From Plutella xylostella (Eukaryota; Arthropoda; Insecta; Lepidoptera; Plutellidae): a DNA stretch of 64,000 bases. The stretch is from assembly GCF_932276165.1 (NCBI RefSeq), contig NC_064007.1, forward strand, positions 3,668,001-3,732,000, in the 5' to 3' direction. Below the pieces are notes generated by a model that made no database searches, was not told the origin of the DNA, and saw nothing but the letters and a program-made list of their open reading frames with translations. Below are positions 53,201 through 60,256 of the stretch, piece after piece; position 1 is the first letter of the stretch, and every line of letters begins with the position of its first letter. The position numbers and the translations under genes are program-made.

Positions 53201-55971
53201 ATAGCTGTAGGTATTGTATTTATATGATGTAATAAAGTCCTTGTTTTTGGCATTCGATATGTTAAATGATTTACGGCATAAATAATGTTTGACTTGTGTT
53301 TTTGGCAAGCGGAGGCAATTATTTTCTACTTTATGTTATCCGTAGTAATAACAGTACAGTGTATTAAATAAGAATTAGGGTAAATGCGACAATGTTAGAA
53401 TGGGTTGTTTTCAGGCTGTACCCCATTAAGGTACTTTTAGTAAAATTTCCTTGGTTTAGTAAAAGTTGCTTGGGTAGAGCCTATTGTGGTGTTTTTCTTG
53501 ATATAAGTAATTCATATTCTAATATGCTACAAAACCCTAACCCCCAAATTCATTGAGGTTTTTGACACTTTACAATAGGATTAAAATTGACGTTGTGATA
53601 TACGAATTTAAACTTTTTGACCGACGTAAATTTCGAAACTTGTGTATTTCAAAGTCAATTTTAACCTTGTTGTAAATTTACAATACGGTCTATGAATTTG
53701 AGGGTAAGTATTTGACTTATATCTCGACATACCCGATGTCCAGCGGCTGCCGGTCGATGGTGGCCGTCTTGCGGTCATTGTTGGAGGGGTACAGGTGTCC
53801 GTCGGTGACGCTGTCCTCGAGACTATTGTGGTGTATCTCGATATAATTCATATTCTAAAACTGTAAGTATTTGACTTATGTCTCGACATACCCGATGTCC
53901 AGCGGCTGCCGGTCGATGGTGGCCGTCTTGCGGTCATTGTTGCTGGGGTACAGGTGTCCATCAGTGACGCTGTCCTCTAGGGGGCGCGCGCGCTGCAGGG
54001 TGCCCGCCTCGCTGTTCATGTAGCGGTATTGTTGCTGCTGCTGGATTGGACACTCGACTTCACCTGGAGAAGATGAGGGTGGTTATTAAATGAATGGTAG
54101 TAGGGTAATGGTTGACGCGGGGTGGGGGTGGTAATAACCACCCCATCCACCATCATGCAATAGCATGAATGGCAGTTGGGTATTGGTTGAATTTGTGATT
54201 TTTTATAAATGATGGATTGGGCGCTCGACTTCGCCTGCGGGGGGTGTGGGTAGTTATTGGTTGAACGGTAGTTGTAAAATAAAGTTTGGTGAAGTTTTTT
54301 CTGCTGGATGGGACACTCAACTTCGCCTGCGGGGGGTGGTTATAGCATGAACAGTAGTTGGGTAATTATGGAATTTTAGTTCTTTAAATAAATGATGAAT
54401 CGAGCGCTCAAATTTGCCTGCAGGGGATGAGGGTGGATATTGCATGAGCATGGTATGAAATTTGGGTGCAGTTTTTTGCTGGATTAGACACTGGATTTTT
54501 CCTGCAGGGGAAAAGGGATGTTATTCCTTGAATTGTAAATGGTAAGTGCAACTTCGTGAAGTTTTGCTGGGTCAATACTGGACGTCAATTACAGGGGATA
54601 AGGACTGTGATTGCTTCAATGGTAGTTGTATTATGCCAGGATTTGAGGAAAGTACCAACAATAAGTTTATAGATGAGCTGGAAGAAGCAAGGTCGGCGAA
54701 GGCGTGTTCTAGGTTCGTGACGGACGTGAAACGGTACGGTAATATTAAATAATGGCATGTATATTGTATTATTACTCGTATACTTAACATCATAATAATA
54801 GTATATTCATTGACAAGCATAAATTAACTTTCTACTACGCGACGTTAGGTGTGTAAGAGAAATTAATCCTATCGGTTACCTGCTTTACCTTATTATTATT
54901 CAGCATCAACTACACCACACAACATATCCTAATAAAGAGACTATAGGAGTTAAATATACTGATCTCTGCTCCAAAAGCAATTAAAGTATTAACAAGACGA
55001 AAAGACTACACCTGTAGCATTATCGACTCTCATCAATGACTAAGGTAGTTATAATATCTATCACTGTATTTACGTCAAAAAAGATAATAATCACACTTGT
55101 AGGTATATCATTGCATTTATCTTACAAATCTCAGAAATTAGCCGCATAGGCGGTAACAGATAGTGATTTAGTGCTATTGCTACCTACCTATTACTAAAAC
55201 TATACCTACATGCCTAATTCCCACATTACAGATACAAACTACAGCAGTGAATTAAAAAGAACCCTTTTTATTTCACCTAACTCTTGGGAAAGCAGACATC
55301 GAGCTTGCAACATTTACAAACCGCAAAATGAGTGTTGTTGCTAACTCAGGATTTTTTAGATTTTTCACTATGGGTAGGTTGGTAACTACTAGATATTTTG
55401 ATAGGAACGGAGCGAATGCTAAAATCAGCTTATCTGCCGGTTAAAAGTAGGTATTTTCGCAATTCAGTTTTTAATGTAAATTGTCTGTGATTATCTTAAT
55501 AAATTTTATCTATAGAGGCAGATGCCAAAGTGGTATACTAAGCCGAAATGGCACCCCATTTCCCACTCAGGGTGTCATTTTAAACGACTTCTGTTCTACG
55601 ATATTTGAAAATTTACGAAACAAAATGTTGATTCTTCTTAGAAACTTTGTTGGAATGGAAAATCAATTTTGCGTATTTTAGAAGAAGTTGCTCAAAATGA
55701 CCGAGTGAGTGGGAAATGGCTGTGCCCTCCCGGGCCCATAATGATCGCTTGTTCAAATTATTTTAACATCTAATGTAAGCAACAGTAATTATGGGATGCA
55801 ATAAAGAATTGAGAATTGAGTGGGGTTCCATTTCGGTTTGGTATAATACCACTTTTGGGACACCCTGTATAATGCTGACATGGTACGTACCTCCCTCGTC
55901 TTCGGAGTCGCTCATGAAGGTGTCCTGCATGAGCTCCGGCGCCGCCACCCGGTACTTGCCCTCCGCTCCGC
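32218..55971 (-). CDS. Ank: Ankyrin, 3' two thirds (ZU5-ZU5-UPA and long helical tail); 5' part outside the window
   Basis: Ankyrins are membrane-skeleton adaptors that link spectrin to ion channels and adhesion proteins. Eighteen exons join in frame on the minus strand: 55971-55891, 54063-53892, 52402-52283, 50660-50553, 49487-49358, 47497-47309, 46289-46098, 45715-45561, 44352-44290, 44036-43910, 43448-43320, 37946-37854, 37328-37211, 36211-36123, 35852-35786, 35692-33374, 33069-32988 and 32248-32218 (about 1420 aa). The first spectrin-binding ZU5 starts GFLVSFVVDARGGAM, the second spans DFPHYLAVVSRV to VEPRRRKFH, and UPA runs from ARFWLMNCQ to GRVYFMNEPK. The tail has no recognisable death domain and ends in five Lys. 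All introns are GT-AG except one GC donor (exon 49487-49358). Ankyrin repeats must lie to the right of the window. Confidence 0.94.
32988..33069 (-). CDS. Ank: Ankyrin penultimate exon
   Basis: It encodes GFMKDSSSKLLESEKAQSTP and onward, Ser/Lys-rich. Phases agree with the 33374 donor (AAAG|GTTGGT) and with the terminal exon. If the 33374 donor is not used, the large exon reads on two codons (Gly-Trp) to a stop at 33366, giving a slightly shorter tail. Confidence 0.75.
33374..35692 (-). CDS. Ank: Ankyrin large tail exon (773 aa, helical, 11-residue repeats)
   Basis: This single 2.3 kb exon encodes an almost entirely hydrophilic Lys/Glu/Asp/Ser/Ala-rich tail. The first part (about 35690-35230) is disordered, with Pro/Lys stretches and a short Cys pair (SGCCDG). 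The rest is predicted helix. From about 34590 to 34240 it repeats every 11 residues with the pattern KKxEEhKEAhS, and a second set with Phe and Asp runs at about 33870-33690. One short amphipathic patch (GFISGLVNNVFG, about 34700-34660) stands out. The exon takes the position of the expanded tails of insect and vertebrate giant ankyrins. I do not recognise a conserved domain. Confidence 0.9.
35786..35852 (-). CDS. Ank: Ankyrin exon, tail linker
   Basis: Twenty-two codons (SKVITITNGDVKHHDA and onward) end in phase 1 and are completed by the large tail exon to the motif ANGDSHHVD. The pairs NGD and HH appear in both exons. Confidence 0.85.
36123..36211 (-). CDS. Ank: Ankyrin exon, tail linker
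   Basis: It encodes GFDALNDELSWEHNSSLG and onward in phase with both neighbours, with a GTGAGT donor. No known domain. Confidence 0.87.
36442..37119. mobile_element. MITE with GGTCTTATTCATAAA inverted ends
   Basis: CGGTCTTATTCATAAA at the left is mirrored by TTTATGAATAAGACCG at the right. The left arm is internally duplicated (about 65 bp, 36443-36507 and 36508-36572). It sits in an ankyrin intron; no clear target duplication was found. Confidence 0.7.
37211..37328 (-). CDS. Ank: Ankyrin exon after UPA
   Basis: It encodes VAKGEQSQTPACVLDIALPE, corresponding to the end of the UPA domain (the 'LNITLP' strand in other ankyrins), then a linker. It ends in phase 1. Confidence 0.9.
37854..37946 (-). 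CDS. Ank: Ankyrin exon, UPA domain
   Basis: Thirty-one codons, AFKDNRVEFTVRVKHQGEP to YFMNEPK, match the conserved 'FAFKENRL...GRLSFMKEPK' end of UPA. It is in phase 0 at both ends. The 5.4 kb intron upstream (in gene sense) holds the LTR retrotransposon. Confidence 0.95.
38206..38328 (+). repeat. 5' LTR, 123 bp
   Basis: It begins TGTAGTGTATG and ends ATTTACTTCA, contains an AATAAA (38250s) and is identical to the 3' copy. It is very short for this family. Confidence 0.93.
38422..42492 (+). CDS. Gag-Pol polyprotein of the LTR retrotransposon
   Basis: A single uninterrupted frame of 1356 codons. Gag is followed by two CCHC-type zinc knuckles (about aa 233-268). Then come an aspartic protease with DTGSA (about 340), a reverse transcriptase with FIDDV at the catalytic site (about 622, where most relatives have Y[LIV]DD), RNase H starting LTCDAS (about 769), an integrase HHCC finger (about 990-1025), and a DDE core with catalytic Asp in HVDYMG, SDNGPP and Glu in NGAAENAVK. 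Gag and Pol are fused without a frameshift. There is no envelope. The start ATG at 38422 lies 94 bp after the 5' LTR. All catalytic residues are present, so the element may be autonomous. Confidence 0.95.
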   Translation: MSVGRIGEFDVASGNWARYVERLEMYFQINKIEEKDRVPMLITVIGDTAYALLSDLLSPGKPSSTKYNVIVSTLKDHLQPKVSIMAERYRFRQRRQSCGESVKDYYTELKKLSSECDFGANLEDNLRDQLVCGLKSDVIRQRLFAEDSLSFSQAVKIACSLEAAERDAASVEVMGAGGGGASAHSNSAVHALTSSRARGPSGSAAQGSYGRGPSGARRWASPDTARSADQSAQCEACGARSHGIKDCRFRRAICSKCGKEGHLRRVCPAWAERAGHRWAGNRGYKQSKSLHHLDEGVPAQEEDDSAECEEELNQLCLSGYKPVSLPINVDGHRLRMELDTGSAISCMSKETYDSLFSNRQLESYNLVLKFYDGSRVRPLGLIKPNVKWGNITKQLELFVIEGGTTSLLGRHWLTELKVPLLTSTDMVEQCNQLADGKELNMLLSRHKELFSGGLGRFTGGKVRLRVREDAVPVFCRARPLPFALKERVDAELDAMLRDGVIEPVDCSDWATPLVPVSKADGGLRICADYKITLNPALLVDRYPLPRFDDLLMTLNKSVIFSKCDLSQAYNQLELDESAKYTVVNTHRGLYRYKRLVYGLSSSSGIFQRTLSNLLKGIPFTGVFIDDVIVGGRNIEEHLKSLEEVLRRLSENGLKLKKNKCEFMVDEVKYLGYIISKDGIKTDPEKVKAMVEMAPPENVAELRSFLGLVNFYGKFIKNMSQILAPLYELLKKDVSWVWSTRCKEAFDTIKRVLASSEVLAHYDEDKPLILTCDASGQGVGGVLTQPGARGERPVAYMSRTLSDAEKNYAQIQREALAIIVSLKKFHQYLYGRKFLLRTDHKPLVSIFGSKSGVPPMAASRLQRWAVILSAYSYDIEYVTTKENIADGFSRLPLKVKEYPNNQIPEQTYLHQVQDALLLDASLIKRETARDPILSRVVSFINDGWPQEIEIQSVKPYFNRRNELYVEMGCIMWGHRVVIPESCKKKVLAELHEPHMGIVKTKSIARSYVWWPGVDEGVEATCRACAVCAAESDAPRAHQPSPWPWHGRPWTRLHVDYMGPIFNQLYLVVVDATSKWMEIFAVPSTGATHAIEKLSQLFAQFGLCKQIISDNGPPFSSTEFELFTRSNGIDHIFSAPYHPASNGAAENAVKTLKKVIKKAKLENSNVSMALQKFLLHYRNTEHCTTGDSPAQILMGRSLRTRLDVIKPDREKKVLRAQRSQVEGAGGSVRELKAGDTVWCRQYQPGKKWVAGEVSERLGTTDYTVRREDGSETHRHIDQLRQRSSLSVAPPPCDPVRRRDSGPRVSGACDYSPSLSDSIDNTDHTVTKSPTPSTTVNLPQSPPTAKPIRSTRNQNPVYK
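42625..42747 (+). repeat. 3' LTR, 123 bp
   Basis: It is identical to the 5' LTR and preceded by a purine-rich tract. The target repeat GGTAC follows directly. Confidence 0.93.
42788..43022. mobile_element. MITE with CAGGGTGTCCC-type ends
   Basis: TATACAGGGTGTCCC at the left and CATCACCCTGTATA at the right form short inverted ends. An interspersed-repeat fragment (43022-43085) follows, and then a degenerate duplication of ankyrin exon 43448-43320 (43142-43265). Confidence 0.6.
43142..43265 (-). repeat. Degenerate duplication of ankyrin exon 43448-43320
   Basis: Scraps of the exon's two ends and its 3' intron (shared GTAAAACCTGCAGTTG) occur here with the middle deleted. It is less clear than the other exon copies. 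Confidence 0.5.
43320..43448 (-). CDS. Ank: Ankyrin exon, UPA domain
   Basis: Forty-three codons, EHYTEVAHSTAVRLLDGKDV to PTFKFE, match the UPA block '[33 protein letters not shown]'. It is in phase 0 at both ends. Confidence 0.94.
43910..44036 (-). CDS. Ank: Ankyrin exon, UPA domain
   Basis: It encodes (R)EMLLVPFEVRLVVLGKRLDA to ETLLQQ, the start of UPA (family 'YMAKFVVFAK...EARLRCFCMTDD'). It enters in phase 2 and ends in phase 0. Confidence 0.93.
44290..44352 (-). CDS. Ank: Ankyrin exon, ZU5-2/UPA junction
   Basis: Twenty codons, RFWLMNCQNVSEATKLATDL, match the conserved 'ARFWLIDCR' of all ankyrins. It enters in phase 2 and ends in phase 2. Confidence 0.95.
44445..44694 (+). mobile_element. 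tRNA-derived SINE
   Basis: A pol III A box (TGGCGTAGTGG, 44445-44455) and B box (GGTTCGATTCC, 44489-44499) lie at tRNA spacing. A non-tRNA body of about 180 bp and an (ATT)n tail ending 44694 follow. It is a common lepidopteran SINE type in an ankyrin intron. Confidence 0.88.
45060..45190 (-). repeat. Partial copy of ankyrin exon 45715-45561 (3' part plus donor)
   Basis: It matches the last ~130 bases of the exon and its GTGAGT donor with a few changes, then departs. Downstream intron sequence is also duplicated (44935-45055 against 45445-45560). The unit is about 504 bp; the acceptor is missing. Confidence 0.87.
45561..45715 (-). CDS. Ank: Ankyrin exon, ZU5-2 end
   Basis: It encodes LRLLCSIMGGQARAVWEDVT to ASFTTTVSAR, the family block '[21 protein letters not shown]...CVSFTTNVSAR'. 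It starts in phase 0 and ends in phase 2 (AG|GTGAGT). Confidence 0.95.
45881..45995. mobile_element. Short inverted-repeat MITE
   Basis: AAAGTTAGTAGACGCTTTAG at the left mirrors CTAAAGCGTCCACTTACTTT at the right, with ACAGAACTGTTT-type complementarity inside. This gives a nearly complete hairpin of about 115 bp. Confidence 0.6.
46098..46289 (-). CDS. Ank: Ankyrin exon, ZU5-2
   Basis: Sixty-four codons from VQALFPPSALTKRIRVGLQA to PRRRKFHTTITLT, the core of the second ZU5. It is in phase 0 at both ends. Confidence 0.95.
46540..47045 (-). repeat. Two partial copies of ankyrin exon 47497-47309 (3' part plus donor)
   Basis: Copies at about 46598-46710 and 46931-47045 match the last ~110 bases of the exon (PHYLAVVSRV to STAIPQ) and its donor end. 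Each is followed by a shared block with TCTTAGCGACCTAGTAGTGC and by GATAGATGGCGGTAAA motifs. The units are about 333 and 380 bp. Acceptors are absent. Confidence 0.87.
47309..47497 (-). CDS. Ank: Ankyrin exon, ZU5-1/ZU5-2 junction
   Basis: Sixty-three codons, EALAKERLEHGASGESLNAL to TLHSTAIPQ, include CDFPHYLAVVSRV and VGPEGGTLHST, hallmarks of ankyrin. It is in phase 0 at both ends (CAA|GTAAGA). Confidence 0.95.
47565..48180 (-). mobile_element. Jockey/CR1-type LINE 3' fragment
   Basis: A 127-codon frame (48175-47792) resembles the C-terminal end of a non-LTR reverse transcriptase (LENRRIELDQVFLYKLLHN is typical), followed by an AT-rich 3' UTR-like stretch. It is strongly 5' truncated. Confidence 0.65.
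48461..49451 (-). repeat. 99-bp tandem array, ten units, derived from an ankyrin exon end
   Basis: Units start at 48461 and every 99 bp to 49352. Each repeats the last ~70 bases of ankyrin exon 49487-49358, its GC donor, and about 29 bp of intron containing GTACATAGATCTACACG. Only the unit at 49352 is attached to the acceptor-bearing 5' part of the exon. Units are nearly identical, differing mainly at one C/T position. Because 99 is a multiple of three, long spurious frames appear on both strands. Confidence 0.95.
49358..49487 (-). CDS. Ank: Ankyrin exon, ZU5-1, with GC splice donor
   Basis: It encodes PVILEVPIYTASCPEREIVI to DNPMIQ, the conserved 'GPVIVEIPHFAALRGKEREIVVLRSENGDSW' block. The donor is CAG|GCGAGT, a GC-AG intron, required because the next exon resumes in phase 0 (EALAKER). 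If the exon were read through into the array the ankyrin frame would meet a TAG within a few codons. Confidence 0.93.
49905..50020 (-). repeat. Interspersed repeat fragment
   Basis: (CAT)n followed by CGTCCCCACTGCTGGGGC and GGTTTTAGGCC to CTAGTGCGGGTTGGTGG is the same family as at 18195, in inverse orientation. Confidence 0.55.
50068..50153 (-). repeat. Partial copy of ankyrin exon 50660-50553 (3' part plus donor)
   Basis: The last ~80 bases of the exon (LMEGEAL to AKFLA) and its GTGAGT donor are copied about 480 bp further along the gene. The 5' half and acceptor are replaced by an interspersed repeat (50155-50215). Confidence 0.87.
50553..50660 (-). CDS. Ank: Ankyrin exon, ZU5-1
   Basis: It encodes an Ala/Pro-rich stretch then PLMEGEALASRLLELQPQGA to KFLA, matching '[25 protein letters not shown]'. 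Phase 2 in, phase 2 out. Confidence 0.93.
52040..52240 (+). repeat. Degenerate ~35-bp minisatellite
   Basis: About six units share the theme TACACGTTGAGTGGAACGTA then a TAGGGGCATACTGG-like half. It lies just 3' (in gene sense) of ankyrin exon 52402-52283. Confidence 0.75.
52283..52402 (-). CDS. Ank: Ankyrin exon, start of ZU5-1
   Basis: It encodes (G)FLVSFVVDARGGAMKAKRRG to PTRLTCR. This block is nearly invariant among ankyrins and anchors the identification. Confidence 0.97.
53736..53831 (-). repeat. Partial copy of ankyrin exon 54063-53892 (3' part plus donor)
   Basis: It matches the exon end (EDSVTDGHLYPSNNDR to DIG) and the GTATGTCGAG donor with few changes. The unit is about 157 bp; the acceptor half is absent. 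Confidence 0.88.
53892..54063 (-). CDS. Ank: Ankyrin exon, linker before ZU5-1
   Basis: It encodes EVECPIQQQQQYRYMNSEAG to RQPLDIG, including a five-Gln run from CAG codons. Phase 1 in and phase 2 out. It has donor-side and acceptor-side duplicate debris on its two flanks. Confidence 0.9.
54130..54600 (-). repeat. Degenerate tandem copies of the acceptor side of ankyrin exon 54063-53892
   Basis: Copies near 54215-54243, 54304-54331, 54395-54421, 54480-54508 and 54566-54596 resemble the intron end plus first ~25 bases of the exon. Most still read CAG|G(C/T)GAAGT or a decayed version of it. The period is about 85-90 bp. None carries the exon's 3' half. Confidence 0.75.
55525..55858. mobile_element. 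Inverted-repeat element
   Basis: CCAAAGTGGTATACTAAGCC at the left mirrors GGTATAATACCACTTTTGG at the right, with GAAATGGCACCCC and its mirror further in. No coding capacity is visible. Confidence 0.6.
55891..55971 (-). CDS. Ank: Ankyrin exon, most 5' exon identified in the window
   Basis: It encodes GAEGKYRVAAPELMQDTFMS to DSEDEG, the acidic linker between ankyrin repeats and ZU5. It enters in phase 1, so an upstream exon must end with one base of a Gly codon. Confidence 0.9.
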
Positions 55972-58900
55972 CTGAAACAAACACATAGCATACGTCAAAA
56001 CCAACTTGTCATGTAAAGATAAAGAAACATTAATTTGATACACTGACAACAATAACAACAAGATTGTTTACAGTGTCAAAAAGGTCCCAGCTCAGCATGT
56101 GCTGTGGATGATAAGGCCACAGCGCAGCATGTTCAAAGGATAGGAGGTGACTTCGAATAACGTTGGAAGTGAAATATCCGTAGCGGATCATATTGAACGT
56201 GCAAGTGCAAGAAACCAAGCAACTTAGCGCTTGCGACAGGGAATTCGTGTAACATTGACTTTCAGTTAAGAGTGGAAGTAGTAATGAGGTACATGTAAAA
56301 TGATATCTACGAAAAAAGGTTGACAATCGCCAGTGCCGACAACTGGAAACAACACAAATAAATATGTTGAAATGAAAATATCTACTATATTAATACAACA
56401 TAAGAAAACGCTTCGTTCGTTAGAAAGTCCGCCTGCCTGCGAGGTGTCAGGAAGGAAGTGCATTTCAATAGATATTTGGTCAGCATTATCCTACGACTTG
56501 CATATAAATCGAGTCTGATGCCAACTATTGCCAACCACATATTGTTTTTTTATGGTGCAGTGAAATTAAAATGTCGTAGAAAGTTTAATGCTTAATGATT
56601 TTTGGCTACTTTGAGAACCACATAATTAAAGCATTCAATAGAACAGTTAGGTTCATTCACCAGAGATTGATTAAACACAATGCACAATCGTATGTGTTGA
56701 TTAAAGTCCGTTTCTTGGGAGAGGCCTATATCCAGTAGATGATGAACAATATGAGTTCTGATGGAATCACCCAGATCGACCAGATCACCATGCAAAACTG
56801 TTCACAAAGCGATCCAAAATACATAATCACCAAACATCCTATTCACCACCTTGGACCCAGTTACGCAAACACCACTTAAGGATCCAATGATGTCAGGACG
56901 CGTGGGCGCAACGATGTGATCCTAATTGGTAACCAACCTGACTTCTGACACCGGACAATTGGGCCGGTCCAGTAGGGACACCGTTTGGTCACACTTTAAG
57001 GAATTTATGGAGCAAGAGGTGAAAGAATTTGATTTGGCAGTGATTGACTTTTGGGCGGGTCAATGCATGATTGAATTTCAGGCCTATTCAGAACCGATCT
57101 CTTGATGTGATAGAAGTTTATATACCTAAGGTATGAGTATGAGCATGTAGCAAATAAATAGGATTCGGGTGTGTTATGCTTATGAGTAATGAGACTTATG
57201 AATGGCACGTATAAGATATCAAACAATTTATGATTGACTTAGTTTGATACTGATGTCATCGAAAACAAAATCTAAAAGATACCTTAATTACGACTGTGCC
57301 ATATAAGAGTAAAGTCGTTAGTGAGCGGCTAGATAAAAAGGATAATAACGTAAGAATGGTTCAACGAAACACGTCAAACTAACAACTCATTTTTTCAGCA
57401 GGGGTATAAAATAGAAGATTTAAGACAGATAAAGCGAATCAACAAGTTACCTTCGAAAGCGAATTGGTAAGAAAACTGTAGAGTATGTACAGAATTGGAT
57501 TTAATGACTGAGCAAATGTCACAGATGTACATAATCTGTGCAAGTTTTACTGCAAAAACTCGTGTAAGGACTGTTGACGTCACACAATGACATCATCGAC
57601 ATAAAAAAGTCGTCCGATGCATCTGTTTGTGTACACTAAATGATGCCACTTTTCCCACACAGCATGATAATGTGCTGTTTAATGTGCAAAGGCAGTCGTA
57701 TGATCAGCTAATTAACCAAAAGCAAAAGCATGTGATATGACCAGGTAACGTCATCGCAATAACGGCATGTTAGGTTCTAACCTACAGAACAATCAGAATG
57801 GCAATCACTAATCATATTTAACGTGATCGTGTGTCTAATCCTACCAACCCGCACTTGGCCAGCGTGGTGGACTAGGCCTAAACCCTTCCTTCATTGGAAG
57901 GAGACCCGTGCCCCAGCAGTGGGGACGTAATGGGTCGTGATGATGAGGTGTGTCTAATGACCACTGCGCCAAATCACCTGACCACAGAACGAATACGATG
58001 ACTTTTATATTGCAGGATACGCAGTATCGCAATTGTATAACAACGATACATTCTTTGGATTTAGTATAAGTAAACAATACAAATTTAATCGGCATGTAGA
58101 TTAGCGCATTATTTTTATTGCCTTGTGTGCCTGACTTTTAAAACTACACAAAAATGTTTCATCTACCGTTTATCTATCGTGTTCATTCGATCTGTCCGAT
58201 TTTTCTGCCTGAGCGCTTGTTTTGATTGGGCTATAGTTATAAATATCTCGGTACCAGATTTAGCCTTGGTGGTAGATCCCTTTGGTTGAATTCACTTTCG
58301 GTGGTATAAAAGCGGAAAAGAAAACAATGCTATATAGAATCTGTTCAATTTCATTCAAACTCTTATAGAAAGACGAAAACAAAATCTAACTTGGGTCAAA
58401 TGAACAGATACCATTGAAATATACTTCATTCCATTTCACAAAAGACATAAGGTCAAATGTCATGGGAACCTTTGGGTCGGGTGCGTCCTGGGGCGGGCTA
58501 TTTTAATTATTTAACTTGACGAAGGATGTTTGCTGACTTCTTTATTTTGTAAATGGACGAAGCATGTCGCGGATGAAATTATGTAATTTTATATTTTAAT
58601 GACGAAACCTGTGGTGGATTTTTTTTATATGGAATTGTTAATTTTAATTTGGTCTTGCATGAATAAATATATTTTACTCTTAATAAATTCAAAAAAAAAA
58701 AGGTCAAATTAAGACATGATGACAACTGATAGTGCCCCTTAATTTTGAATCTCGATCACCTTAGTTTTGTCAACTAGTTATTATTCTGTGGTTTTGTCTT
58801 ATGTAATATCACAGAATAATAACTAGTACCAGGTACAGAAGTCCATCTTCGCAATGGCTATCAAAGAAATATGACTCCATCCCATAAGCAATAAGATCTA

Positions 58901-59601
58901 ATTTAGATCGCGTTCCAGCCGCACACGTTTTTATTTACTTACCTACCAATTTATTTTTGAGGGAATATGCGCCTTATTTCACTGCACTACGGTGCATAAT
59001 AAGTTATACGTGGTTATACGCATTGAAAAAGAAGCCACCTTAGGGTTGCCTCAGCACCACAGACTACAACGTTTACTAAGCAACGGACTGAGTTTGTAAA
59101 AAGAATGTCATGATATTAAAACAAAATAATTTGAATTTAGAATACAAAGCTATTCCAAACTTTTTTCTATTGGAAGTAACCAGTAAAAACAATGACAATG
59201 GGGACTACCGTTTTTTTGCTCACCAGTTGGCGCCACTGTCGGCTGAGGTTAAGAGGTACCATAGCTGTCAAACTTATCAAAAGAGACTGTATCAAATTGG
59301 CGCGAAATAAAGTTTTAAAATTTTGAATCTTATAAGCTTATTAATTATAAAATAACTATCATCACATCGAGTTACTATGCCGCAATGTAGTGTAGATCCG
59401 TTATGTTCGGAAAGAAAAGGAGGACTTATGTTAACAAGTGATAAAACTGTTCTAAAACAGTGGCATGTGAAATAATTATTATCCGACAATCTCTTGTTTG
59501 TGAAAATCATTATAACCAATTTCAGAAAGAACATAATGTAAATAAGGATTAGGCATTTAATAAATACAATAAAAATAAAAGAATTACACACTGATTTAAC
59601 T

Positions 59602-59607
59602 TTTATT
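59602..59607 (-). terminator. Candidate polyadenylation signal for a short ankyrin isoform
   Basis: AATAAA on the minus strand lies about 565 bp after the stop of the candidate alternative terminal exon. Confidence 0.4.
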
Positions 59608-59726
59608 TATCCTTTCCGTTTAAACACACTGCTATACAAAAAATATAACACATTCGTAATCCACACAATGAATGCTGGTTGAGTTGTTAGTTGAAACTAA
59701 ATAATGGTAGTATAGTATACTAAGCC

Positions 59727-59870
59727 CCTGTTTCACAATGTCTGGTTAGGCGCTACCTGTCGGATAAAATACATGCTGTCACTGTCTAAAAAATTATAAC
59801 AGAGAGTGACAACATGTATTTTATCCGTCAGGTAGCCACTAACCAGACATTGTGAAACAGACCCTAAGTA
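59727..59870. mobile_element. Palindromic snap-back MITE
   Basis: CTGTTTCACAATGTCTGGTT at the left mirrors AACCAGACATTGTGAAACAG at the right. Complementarity continues through GGATAAAATACATG and its mirror almost to the centre. Its transcript would fold into one hairpin of about 60 bp. Confidence 0.85.
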
Positions 59871-60171
59871 TTATATTATTTGTGGGGGTGTCAGTACCTG
59901 CACCTGGCTCACTCGAATGGAGCCTTTGTGCATATCGCCTTAAGGTCTAAACTCCACTCCTAAGCTTGGACCATTTCCTACCACGCTGGTCCTCTGCAGG
60001 TTGGTGGGTTCGAAAATCTAGATGTGCAGGTTTTATCACGATGTTTTAATTAACCGTAAGAGCGATGGTATACATTGTACATAAATTCCAAAGTACTCAT
60101 TGGTGATAATATCTAGATCTGGAGTTTAATTTTTAGTGTTCACACTGCTATACAAAGTTTCTGAAGGCCAC

Positions 60172-60256
60172 TCAACAGTACACTGAATCATTTTGTTGTA
60201 TGATGCTGTCCTCTACGTTTCCAACCAAGTTACTGTTACGGTCATAGTCTTGGTAT
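60172..60256 (-). CDS. Candidate alternative terminal exon (short ankyrin isoform?)
   Basis: After an acceptor TTTTTACAG, a phase-2 frame encodes YQDYDRNSNLVGNVEDSIIQ and seven more residues, ending DSVYC and TGA. The acidic, polar peptide looks like real coding sequence and loosely resembles the YRYMNSEAG to LEDSVTDG part of the exon at 54063. It needs an incoming phase 2, whereas the next known ankyrin exon (55971) needs phase 1. It must therefore use a different upstream exon or belong to another transcript. Confidence 0.45.

Larger units (their letters stand above)
55972..60171 (-). other. Ankyrin upstream intron sequence
   Basis: No ankyrin-repeat exon is visible here. It contains an interspersed repeat (57840-57950, same family as 18195), a poly-AT end near 58680 after a short repeat-like stretch, and the 3' UTR of the possible alternative exon below about 60171. 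Confidence 0.5.

Noticed and set aside
59110..59310. Short plus-strand frame of 66 codons as a gene
   Set aside because: There is no similarity, promoter or splice context; it is consistent with a chance open frame.
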